Of a stretch of DNA of 64,000 nt, positions 31,055 through 38,485 are shown piece after piece. The DNA lies in contig NZ_VJWE01000004.1 in the NCBI RefSeq assembly GCF_007993815.1, forward strand, positions 1-64,000, in the 5' to 3' direction. The notes under the pieces are model-generated. The model did not search any database. It saw only the letters and a list, made by a program, of their open reading frames with translations, and was not told the DNA's origin. The position numbers and the translations under genes were made by a program. The stretch comes from Acidovorax delafieldii. GTDB taxonomy: Bacteria > Pseudomonadota > Gammaproteobacteria > Burkholderiales > Burkholderiaceae_C. Each line of letters starts with the position of its first letter. Position 1 is the first letter of the stretch.

Positions 31055-31566
31055 CCCGAGTGACCGCAGTGACCTTGCTCGAATCCGCGCAGTACCAGGA
31101 CGACGCCGCAGCCACGTTTGCCGCGGTGGCCGCCCAGGTGGCTGCAATCGTGCCGCAGGCGCGCATCGAACACATCGGCGCCTCGTCCATTCCCGGCGCA
31201 GTCTCCAAGGGTGACCTCGATATCTGCGTGCTGGTGCCGCCGCAAGACCATGCACCGGGCGTGGCAGCGCTCGAGGCCGCAGGCTGCAGCGCCAAGGCCG
31301 ACACCCTGCGCGCGCCCGATCTGTGCATGCTGCTGTGGCCCGGCGCCACGATGGACGTTGCACTGCAGGTGGTGGCCTGCGGCTCGCCGTTCGAATGCTT
31401 TCTGCACTTTCGCGATGCCTTGCGCGCCGACTCCGCCCTGGTGGCAGAGTACAACCGGCTCAAGCAGCGATTCGCATCCGAGGGGATGGACCGCTACCGC
31501 GAGGAGAAGGCCCGCTTCATCACGCAGGTGCTGCGGGCGGCGGGCAAGCCCCTGGCTGCCGAGTGA
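31051..31566 (+). CDS. GrpB/UPF0157-family nucleotidyltransferase-like protein
   Basis: This protein of 171 residues matches the GrpB family, which has a nucleotidyltransferase-like fold. Characteristic pieces are RIEHIGASSIPGAVSKGDLD, with the GS pair and two acidic residues, and the later ALRADSALVAEYNRLKQRF. Biochemical function is unknown for most members. The GTG at 31051 overlaps the LysR stop (GTGA), so the two are probably cotranslated. Confidence 0.85.
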   Translation: MTRVTAVTLLESAQYQDDAAATFAAVAAQVAAIVPQARIEHIGASSIPGAVSKGDLDICVLVPPQDHAPGVAALEAAGCSAKADTLRAPDLCMLLWPGATMDVALQVVACGSPFECFLHFRDALRADSALVAEYNRLKQRFASEGMDRYREEKARFITQVLRAAGKPLAAE

Positions 31567-31614
31567 TCACATTCCCATAAAGGCTCTAACGATTCCGCTT
31601 CAGGAGACACCGCC

Positions 31615-32052
31615 ATGGCATCCACAACCACTGCATCGCCCCAACCCGCCTCCACCCTCATCGATCAGCGCATCGCAGACCTGGCCGACTGGCGCGGCCC
31701 GGTGCTGGCACGCATGCGTGCGCTCATCCATGAGGCCGCCCCCGGCGTGGTGGAAGAGTGGAAGTGGATGGGAACGCCCGTATGGTCGCTGGGCGGCATC
31801 CTCTGCACCGGCGAGAGCTACAAGGCCGCAGTGAAGCTCACCTTTTTGAAGGGCGCCTCGCTGCCGGACCCGGCGCGGCTGTTCAACGCCAGCCTGGATG
31901 GCAATGCGCGGCGCGCCATCGACATCCACGAAGGCGACGTGGTGGATGCGGAGGCGTTCAAGTCGCTCATCCGCGCGGCAGTGGCACTCAACGCTGCCAA
32001 GCCGGCCAGATCCGCCGCCAAAAAGCCCGCCACCCGTGCGAAGGCGGCATAA
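31615..32052 (+). CDS. DUF1801 domain protein
   Basis: This 145-residue protein shows the DUF1801 pattern: WRGPVLARMRALIHEAAPGV, then EEWKWMGTPVWS and AAVKLTFLKGASLPDP. Members form a small alpha/beta fold of unknown activity and are widespread in soil bacteria. A Lys/Ala-rich tail follows. The ATG has a good AGGAG upstream. It lies 48 nt after the GrpB-family gene and is probably part of the same transcript. Confidence 0.85.
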   Translation: MASTTTASPQPASTLIDQRIADLADWRGPVLARMRALIHEAAPGVVEEWKWMGTPVWSLGGILCTGESYKAAVKLTFLKGASLPDPARLFNASLDGNARRAIDIHEGDVVDAEAFKSLIRAAVALNAAKPARSAAKKPATRAKAA

Positions 32053-32102
32053 CACTGTCGCAGCCGCGCACGCAGCGTGTGCGGAAGGCACGCTACGGCA
32101 CG

Positions 32103-32155
32103 GGCATCAATTTCAGTGATGCCTGACCATCAGCAATCGGTATTTCCCTGATACC
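32103..32155. promoter_or_regulatory. Two inverted repeats upstream of an acyl-CoA ligase
   Basis: Two hairpin-capable sites lie in the gap: GGCATCA-N7-TGATGCC (32103-32123) and GGTAT-N7-ATACC (32139-32155). Both have 7-nt centres. They could be operators for the ligase gene or attenuators for the upstream gene; no run of T follows either one. Confidence 0.4.
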
Positions 32156-32201
32156 CCGTCTTCTGGAACAGTGACCCCATGCCCCGCGCTCGACGGGGCC
32201 G

Positions 32202-33818
32202 GTGTTTCAGGAGACAGCCATTACCACCTCGCCCCCCATTCCCCCGCGCGTGGTCGCCAACGTCGGCGCCCTCGTGGCGCGCAGCGCCCGTGCCCATGCC
32301 CGCCGCATGGCGGTCAAGAGCCCCGCACGCAGCATCACTTATGCCGATCTGGAGCAGCGCACCAACCGCCTGGCCAACGCCTTGCTCGGCCTGGGCCTGC
32401 AGCGCGGTGACCGCGTGGGCATCTACCTGCCCAACTGTGTCGAGGTCGTCGAGATCGAGATCGCCTGCTACAAGGCCGGGCTGATCAAGGCGCCGTTCAA
32501 CGCCCGGCTCTCGCCCACCGAGGTCGGCGCCATTGCCGCCAACAGCGGTGCGGCGCTGATCGTGACCACCGCCGAGCGTGCCGAGACCATCCGCCCGCAT
32601 GTGGAGCAATGCATGCCCGGCGCCATGCCCCGGCTGCTGCTGACCGACGATGCGGGCCCCGCAGGGTATGAAGCGGCACTGGCCCAGGCCAGCGACACAT
32701 TCACCCCGGTGGTCGTGTGCGAGGACGAAGTCGCCGTGCTGCACTACACCTCGGGCTCGTCCGGCGTGCTCAAGGCGGCCATGCAGACCTTCGGCAACCG
32801 CCTTGCGCAGCTGCGCAAGTTCCTCACGCGTTCGGACGGGCAGCAGCCCGGCCACATCCTGGGACTGGTTGGCCCGATCACCCACGCATCGGGCATGCAG
32901 ATGGTGCCGGCGCTGTGCCAGGGGGTCACCATCCGCCTGTTCAACGGCTTCGAGCCCCCGCGCTTCATCGCCGACATGCGGGCCGACCGCGTGACCCACA
33001 CCTTCATGGTGCCCACCATGATCAACATGCTGCTGACCGAGCTGGAGGGCCAGTACCGCCCCCTGCCCGACCTGCTGCGCCTGGGCTACGGCGCCGCCCC
33101 CATGGCGCCTGCGCGCATCCTGCAGGCCATGGATGTGTTCGGGCCCATCCTGCAGCAAGGCTACGGCGCGGGCGAGACGACCTCGGGCGTGTGTGGCCTG
33201 TCGGTGGAAGACCATCTGTTTGCCCGCGCTGCGCGGCCAGAGCGCCTGGCGTCGTGCGGACGCCCGTTTCTGGAATGCGATGTGCAGATCCTGGGCGACG
33301 ACGGCCTGCCCGTGGCCACCGGCGAGATCGGCGAGATCGTGGTGCGTGGCGACGACATCTTTGCGGGCTACTGGCGCGCCCCCGAGCTGACGGCCGAGGT
33401 ACTGAAGGACGGCGCGTACCACACGGGCGACCTGGCCCGCGTGGATGACGAGGGCTACGTCTACATCGTGGACCGCAAGAAGGACATGGTGATCAGCGGC
33501 GGCTTCAACGTGTACCCATCGGAGGTCGAGGCCGTGCTGTACCAGCACGACGCCATTGCCGATGCCTGCGTGTTCGCCGTGCCCGATGACAAGTGGGGCG
33601 AGGCCGTGGCCGCGCACGTGGTGCTCAAGCCCGGCCGTGCGGCCGGCGCCGACACCACCGCTGCGATCGACGCGTTCTGCGCCCAGCACCTGGGCGGGTT
33701 CAAGCGGCCCCGGCGCATCGAGTTCGTCACCACCCTGCCCAAAAACCCCAACGGCAAGGTGATGCGCCGTGCCGTACAGGCCCCGTACTGGGAAGGGCGT
33801 GGGCGGATGGTGAACTAG
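32202..33818 (+). CDS. AMP-dependent acyl-CoA synthetase/ligase
   Basis: The enzyme adenylates a carboxylic acid and transfers it to CoA. The adenylation P-loop is HYTSGSSGVLKA, followed by GYGAGETTSG, YHTGDLARVDDEG and the C-terminal catalytic lysine in PKNPNGKVMRR. Substrate is unknown. The annotated start is GTG at 32202, but that codon lies upstream of the ribosome site AGGAGA (32209-32214). The best-spaced codon after the site is ATT at 32220, which would give MTTSPPIPPR. It lies upstream of an acyl-CoA dehydrogenase and a Bug protein on the same strand. Confidence 0.9.
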   Translation: MFQETAITTSPPIPPRVVANVGALVARSARAHARRMAVKSPARSITYADLEQRTNRLANALLGLGLQRGDRVGIYLPNCVEVVEIEIACYKAGLIKAPFNARLSPTEVGAIAANSGAALIVTTAERAETIRPHVEQCMPGAMPRLLLTDDAGPAGYEAALAQASDTFTPVVVCEDEVAVLHYTSGSSGVLKAAMQTFGNRLAQLRKFLTRSDGQQPGHILGLVGPITHASGMQMVPALCQGVTIRLFNGFEPPRFIADMRADRVTHTFMVPTMINMLLTELEGQYRPLPDLLRLGYGAAPMAPARILQAMDVFGPILQQGYGAGETTSGVCGLSVEDHLFARAARPERLASCGRPFLECDVQILGDDGLPVATGEIGEIVVRGDDIFAGYWRAPELTAEVLKDGAYHTGDLARVDDEGYVYIVDRKKDMVISGGFNVYPSEVEAVLYQHDAIADACVFAVPDDKWGEAVAAHVVLKPGRAAGADTTAAIDAFCAQHLGGFKRPRRIEFVTTLPKNPNGKVMRRAVQAPYWEGRGRMVN

Positions 33819-33824
33819 GTACAT

Positions 33825-33938
33825 CCCCCTGAGGCGCTACGCGCCTTCCCCCTTCTCTCGCATCGCTGCGCGCTGCGGGAAGGGGGACGACGCCCTCGCT
33901 GCGGGGCGGCCCTTGCTCGGCGTCCCTGGCACGGGGCG
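33825..33938 (+). repeat. Long dispersed repeat, copy 2 (about 110 bp)
   Basis: This is the second copy of the element at 26057-26170, with CCCCTGAGGCGCT, a perfect CCCCCTTC / GAAGGGGG inverted repeat and GCGGGGCGGCCCTTGC in the same order. It begins a few bases after the acyl-CoA ligase stop. Confidence 0.75.
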
Positions 33939-33989
33939 CGCCAGTTTCCAGCGGCAGCAGGTAGCCGCCAACCACAAGGAATACCGACC

Positions 33990-35216
33990 ATGAACAACGA
34001 CATCACATCCCCCCTCCCCGCGCCGCTGTTTCCCGGCATGCCTTTTGAAGGCTCGCCACAGGCGGCCGAACTGATCGCGCGCATCAACGAGTTTCTGTAT
34101 GGCGAGCTGGCGGCGCTGGCGCGCGAGCATGGCATCGACCACGAGAACGCGCCCGACAAGGCCTTGCTGCAGCAGGTGTGGAAGCGCTCGCACGCTTTGG
34201 GCTTTTACGGCATGACGCTGCCGCAGAAGATGGGCGGCCTGGGCCTGTCCACGCTGGACCATGTGCTGGTCAAGGAAGCCATCTACGCCAGTGGCTCGCC
34301 GTTTGCCCCCCATGTGTTTGGCGAGCTGAGCGGCCCGCCACGCGTGGGCGCGCTGGCGCGCATGGCCACACCGCACCAGATGCAGCAGTTCATCCTGCCG
34401 GTGGCGCGGGCCGAGATGGCCATCTGCTTCGCACTGACCGAGGCCGAGGCTGGATCGGACGCTGGCAACTTGCAGACACGCGCCGTGCGCGAGGGCGACG
34501 ACTACGTGATCACGGGCACCAAGCGCTTCATCTCGGGCTCGCCGTTTGCCGACTACGCGGTGCTGATGGCGTCTACCGCCACACACGACGACCCCGATCC
34601 GAAAAAGCGCGAGGTCACGGCCTTCTTTGTGGACCTGCATGCACCCGGCGTACGTGTGGAGTCGGGCTACAAGACCATGGCCGGACAGACGAGCACGGGC
34701 AACATCGTGCTGGACGGAGCGCGCGTGCCCGCCGCCAACCTGATCGGTGAGGCCGGGCGCGGCCTGGCGCTGGCGCTGGGCCGCATCAGCGTGAACCGGC
34801 TGCTGCACTGCCCCGCCATGCTGGGCCTGGCGCAGGTGGCCCTGCGCGATGCGCGCGACTACGCGCAGCAGCGCCACCAGTTCGGTCGCGCCATCGGGCA
34901 GTTCCAGGCCATCCAGCACATGCTGGCCGACATGGCGACCGACTGGGCCGCCGCACGCGGGCTGATGCTGGCCACGGCCCGCGCGATTGATGCGGGCGCC
35001 GAGCCACGCGCCGAATCGTCCATGGCCAAGCTGTTCTGCTCGGAGGCAGCCTTTCGCATCGCCGACCGCGCGGTGCAGATCCACGGCGGCGAGGGCATCG
35101 TGCAGGGCCGGCGCGTGGAGTTCCTGTTCCGCATGCTGCGCATGTACCGCGTGCTCACCGGCACGAGCGAGATCCAGCGGAACACCATCGCGAAAGAACT
35201 CATGGCATGCCCCTGA
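33990..35216 (+). CDS. Acyl-CoA dehydrogenase family protein
   Basis: This 408-residue flavoenzyme-like protein probably oxidises an acyl-CoA at the alpha-beta bond. FAD-binding segments CFALTEAEAGSD and GTKRFISGSP are present, as are RDYAQQRHQFGRAIGQFQAI and GTSEIQRN. The usual catalytic glutamate of YEGTSEIQ is Thr here (VLTGTSEIQ), and the alternative position in LERLV is Asn (VNRLL), so the catalytic base is not obvious. It lies between a CoA ligase and a Bug protein, which suggests catabolism of an imported acid. Confidence 0.88.
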   Translation: MNNDITSPLPAPLFPGMPFEGSPQAAELIARINEFLYGELAALAREHGIDHENAPDKALLQQVWKRSHALGFYGMTLPQKMGGLGLSTLDHVLVKEAIYASGSPFAPHVFGELSGPPRVGALARMATPHQMQQFILPVARAEMAICFALTEAEAGSDAGNLQTRAVREGDDYVITGTKRFISGSPFADYAVLMASTATHDDPDPKKREVTAFFVDLHAPGVRVESGYKTMAGQTSTGNIVLDGARVPAANLIGEAGRGLALALGRISVNRLLHCPAMLGLAQVALRDARDYAQQRHQFGRAIGQFQAIQHMLADMATDWAAARGLMLATARAIDAGAEPRAESSMAKLFCSEAAFRIADRAVQIHGGEGIVQGRRVEFLFRMLRMYRVLTGTSEIQRNTIAKELMACP

Positions 35217-35278
35217 GCGGCTGCGCCGCCCACAGCGCGCCATAACAACCCTCACAGAAAATGACACGGAGACAAGAC

Positions 35279-36271
35279 ATGACGAATCAACCCATCCCCC
35301 ACCTGCGCCGCCGCGTACTGCTCGCTGCAAGCCTGCTGCCACTGCTGGCCAGTACATCCGCCATGGCCGCCGAGCCGTGGCCCGCGCGCCCCATCAAGTG
35401 GGTGGTGCCCTACCTCGCCGGCACGGGCCCGGACACCACGGCCCGCATCGTGGCCGAAGCGGTGTCGAAGGAGCTGGGCCAGCCCGTGGTCATCGAAAAC
35501 AAGGGCGGCGCAGGCGGCAACCTGGGTGCGCGCCAGGCGGCCAAGGCCGCGCCCGACGGCTACACCTGGGTGTACTCCGCCTCACCCATGGCGGCCAGCA
35601 TGCGCATGTACAAGCAGCCCGGCTACGACGCACTCAAGGACTTTCGCCATGTGATCGGCCTGACGAGTTCGGACACGGTGGTCATCGTCCACGCGCAAAG
35701 CGATATCCGCAGCCTTGCCGACCTGCTCACGCGCATGCGTGCGCAGCCCGGCAAGCTGGACTACGCGTCGGGCGGTGTCGGTACGCCCTCGCACCTGGGG
35801 GTGGAGATGGTGCTCAGCGTCAGCCAGGCGCAGGCCACGCATGTGCCGTACAAGGGCGCGTCGGAAATCGTCAATGCGGTACTGGGCCAGCAGGTGGCCT
35901 TTGGCGCGCCCATCACCGCCGTGGCGTACTCGAACATCGTGGCTGGCAAGCTGCGCGCACTGGCCGTGACCGGGCCCGCGCGCAATCCCAAGCTGCCCAG
36001 TGTGCCCACGCTGGCCGAGGCGGGCCTGCCCGGGGTGGAGCTGACCTCCTGGGGCGGAGTCTCCGTGCCCACCGGCACGCCCGATGCCATCGTGTCCCGC
36101 GTGCGCGCCGCGTTCGAAGCCGCCTTGCGCCAGCCCGCCGTGGTGACCGCGCTCGAAGAACAAGGCGGCATGGTCAACCCGCAAGACGGCGAGACCTTCA
36201 CACGCGCCTTCGGCAAGGAAATCGGCTTCACCGAGGCGATGATGAAACGCATCAGGCTGGAGCCGATGTGA
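35279..36271 (+). CDS. Bug/TctC-family periplasmic solute-binding protein
   Basis: The protein has a Sec-type signal peptide (RRRVLLAASLLPLLASTSAMA) and the Bug fold: WPARPIKWVVPYLAGTGPD, VVIENKGGAGGNLGARQAAK and the conserved YASGGVGTPSHLG loop. Bug proteins bind carboxylates or related small molecules. No TctA/TctB membrane genes are nearby, as is common for Bug proteins of this family of bacteria. GGAGA lies 6 nt before the ATG at 35279. It has 330 residues. Confidence 0.9.
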   Translation: MTNQPIPHLRRRVLLAASLLPLLASTSAMAAEPWPARPIKWVVPYLAGTGPDTTARIVAEAVSKELGQPVVIENKGGAGGNLGARQAAKAAPDGYTWVYSASPMAASMRMYKQPGYDALKDFRHVIGLTSSDTVVIVHAQSDIRSLADLLTRMRAQPGKLDYASGGVGTPSHLGVEMVLSVSQAQATHVPYKGASEIVNAVLGQQVAFGAPITAVAYSNIVAGKLRALAVTGPARNPKLPSVPTLAEAGLPGVELTSWGGVSVPTGTPDAIVSRVRAAFEAALRQPAVVTALEEQGGMVNPQDGETFTRAFGKEIGFTEAMMKRIRLEPM

Positions 36272-36330
36272 TGGCGCGAAGGGGTGATCGCACCCACGTG
36301 CGCGGCCCTACCCGTCCATACCAGGCAACG

Positions 36331-36400
36331 CATTACTTCAATTTTGATAGCTGCCAGCGCATATAAATTGTGCGCTTGAGGCCTTTTCATCTCAAAAAAG
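36331..36400 (+). repeat. Short dispersed repeat, copy B
   Basis: TTTTGATAGCTGCCAGCGCA, then TATAAATTGTGCGCTTGAGG and CCTTTTCATCTCAAAAA. It sits in the leader of the alkylsulfatase gene. It is the most complete version of the family because both AGCGC and GCGCTTGAGGCC arms are kept. Confidence 0.7.
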
Positions 36401-36412
36401 GTTCCACCCCCC

Positions 36413-38386
36413 ATGCGAAACCTCCCAACGCTCGCGGCACTCGCCTTGCCACTCCTGCTGGGCCAGGCACCTGCAACCTTTGCGCAGGTGGCCGATGTCC
36501 GGCAGGACGCAACCGCCGCCACGCGTGCGCGCCAGGCCGCATCCCTGGGCACACTGGACGTGAACGCGCCCGCCAGCTTCGAGGACGCGCGCCGCGGCCT
36601 GATCGCCACGCCCAGCGGCCAGGTGCGCAACGCGCAGGGCCAGGTGGTGTGGGACTTTGATGCGCTGCAGTTTGCACAGGGCGAGGCCCCCGCCACCGTG
36701 CACCCCAGCCTGTGGCGCCATGCGCGCCTGAACCAGACGCCCGGCCTGTACCAGGTGCGTGAGGGCATCTGGCAGCTGCGCGGGTTCGACCTGACCAACC
36801 TCACGCTCATCCAGGGCCGCACGGGCTGGATCGTGGTGGACCCGCTCACCACGCAGGAGACGGCGGTCGCCGCCCTCGCCTTCGCGCGCCAGCACCTGGG
36901 CGCGCAGCCGGTGTCGGGCCTGGTGTTCACGCACAGCCATGTGGACCACTTCGGCGGCGCATTGGGCGTGCTGACCGCGCAGGACGCCAAGGCACGCAGC
37001 GTGCCCGTCGTGGCGCCGGTGGGCTTCATGGAGGAGGCGACCAGCGAGAACCTGCTGCTCGGCCCCGCCATGTCGCGCCGCGCGGGCTTCATGTATGGCA
37101 GCCAGCTACCACGCGATGCGCGCGGCGTGGTGGACAACGGCCTGGGCATGGCCGTGGCGGTCGGGCGCATCGGCATCCTGCCGCCCACCGTGCTCATCGA
37201 CCAGCCCACGCAGTCGCTCGACATTGATGGCGTGCGCTTCGTGTTCCACAACGTGCCAGGCTCCGAAGCCCCGGCCGAGATGGCGTTCGAGCTGCCCGAC
37301 CTGCGCGCGTTCGGTGCGGCAGAACTGGTCTCGCAGACACTGCACAACCTCTACACCCTGCGCGGCGCCAAGGTGCGCGACGCGCTGGCGTGGTCGCGCT
37401 ACATCGACAGCGCCATTGCGCACGCACGCCGTGCAGATGTGGTCTTCCTGCAGCACGGCTGGCCCGTGTGGGGCCGCGAGCGCATCGACACCTTCTTGAC
37501 CACGCAGCGCGACACCTACCGCTACCTGCACGACCAGACGGTGCGCCTGCTCAACGCCGGGCTGACACCCGGCGAGATCGCCGAGGCCGTGCAACTGCCC
37601 TCCACGCTGGCGGCGCAGTGGGCATCGCGCGGGTACTACGGCACCGTCAAACACAACGTGCGCGCGGTGGCGCAGTTCTACCTGGGCTGGTTCGACGCGC
37701 ACCCCGCCACGCTCGACCCGCTGCCGCCTGTGGAGGCCGCGCGCCGCTACGTGGCCCTGGCAGGCGGCGCGGACGCTGCAGTGGCCGCCGCGCGCCAGGC
37801 CTTTGACGCGGGCGACTACCGCTGGGCGGCCGAGCTGCTGCGCCATGTGCTGCTGGCGGACAGCAACAACGCAGCGGCCAAAGACCTGATGGCGCGCAGC
37901 TTTGAGCAGATGGGCTACGCCGCTGAATCCGCGCCCTGGCGCAACTTCTACCTGACCGGCGCGCAGGAACTGCGGCATGGCACTGCACCGCGCAACGCTT
38001 CAGGCCCGCGCGCTGCAGTGGCCGACATGCTCATGCAGACCCCCATCCCGCAGTTCCTCGATGCAATGGCCGCCTCGCTCAATGGCCCGCGCGCGGACGG
38101 CGTGCGCCTGGCCGTGGCACTGCGCTTTACCGACGCCGAAGAAAACCATGGTCTGTGGATTGAGAACGCGGTGCTGCACCACCGCCCGGGCACACCACCC
38201 TGGCCCGCCGACGCCACGCTGCTGCTTACCAAACCCGCCTTCCTGCGCCTGATGAACGGCCAGGCCACACCGCAGGAGCTGGCCGCCTCTGGCGCGCTGC
38301 GCATGGAAGGCGATGCGCAGGCCCTGCGGCAGCTGATGGGCATGCTGGACAAGCCGGTGCGTGACTTTCCGATCATGACGCGGTGA
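36413..38386 (+). CDS. Secreted alkyl sulfatase (SdsA/BDS1 type)
   Basis: The 657-residue enzyme probably hydrolyses primary alkyl sulfates such as dodecyl sulfate. A signal peptide (LPTLAALALPLLLGQAPATFA) precedes a metallo-beta-lactamase domain with the zinc motif THSHVDHFGG near residue 173. An all-helical dimerisation domain and a C-terminal SCP2-like domain follow, as in SdsA1. The family has about this length. The final part (NHGLWIENAVLHHRPG) matches the SCP2-like hydrophobic pocket. It is monocistronic as far as can be seen. Confidence 0.9.
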   Translation: MRNLPTLAALALPLLLGQAPATFAQVADVRQDATAATRARQAASLGTLDVNAPASFEDARRGLIATPSGQVRNAQGQVVWDFDALQFAQGEAPATVHPSLWRHARLNQTPGLYQVREGIWQLRGFDLTNLTLIQGRTGWIVVDPLTTQETAVAALAFARQHLGAQPVSGLVFTHSHVDHFGGALGVLTAQDAKARSVPVVAPVGFMEEATSENLLLGPAMSRRAGFMYGSQLPRDARGVVDNGLGMAVAVGRIGILPPTVLIDQPTQSLDIDGVRFVFHNVPGSEAPAEMAFELPDLRAFGAAELVSQTLHNLYTLRGAKVRDALAWSRYIDSAIAHARRADVVFLQHGWPVWGRERIDTFLTTQRDTYRYLHDQTVRLLNAGLTPGEIAEAVQLPSTLAAQWASRGYYGTVKHNVRAVAQFYLGWFDAHPATLDPLPPVEAARRYVALAGGADAAVAAARQAFDAGDYRWAAELLRHVLLADSNNAAAKDLMARSFEQMGYAAESAPWRNFYLTGAQELRHGTAPRNASGPRAAVADMLMQTPIPQFLDAMAASLNGPRADGVRLAVALRFTDAEENHGLWIENAVLHHRPGTPPWPADATLLLTKPAFLRLMNGQATPQELAASGALRMEGDAQALRQLMGMLDKPVRDFPIMTR

Positions 38387-38394
38387 TTTGAATG

Positions 38395-38446
38395 AAACAG
38401 GCCGCTAGCGCCTATAGATAATGCGCTCAATGCTCCCAAATGAGGA
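38395..38446 (-). repeat. Short dispersed repeat, copy C (degenerate)
   Basis: Read in reverse this has GAGCATTGAGCGCATTATC, then TATAGGCGCTAGCGGCCTG. It fills the gap between the convergent alkylsulfatase and diguanylate cyclase genes. Confidence 0.5.
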
Positions 38447-38485
38447 GCAAGACGCCAGAACCATCCCTCGATGGCTGGCACCTCA

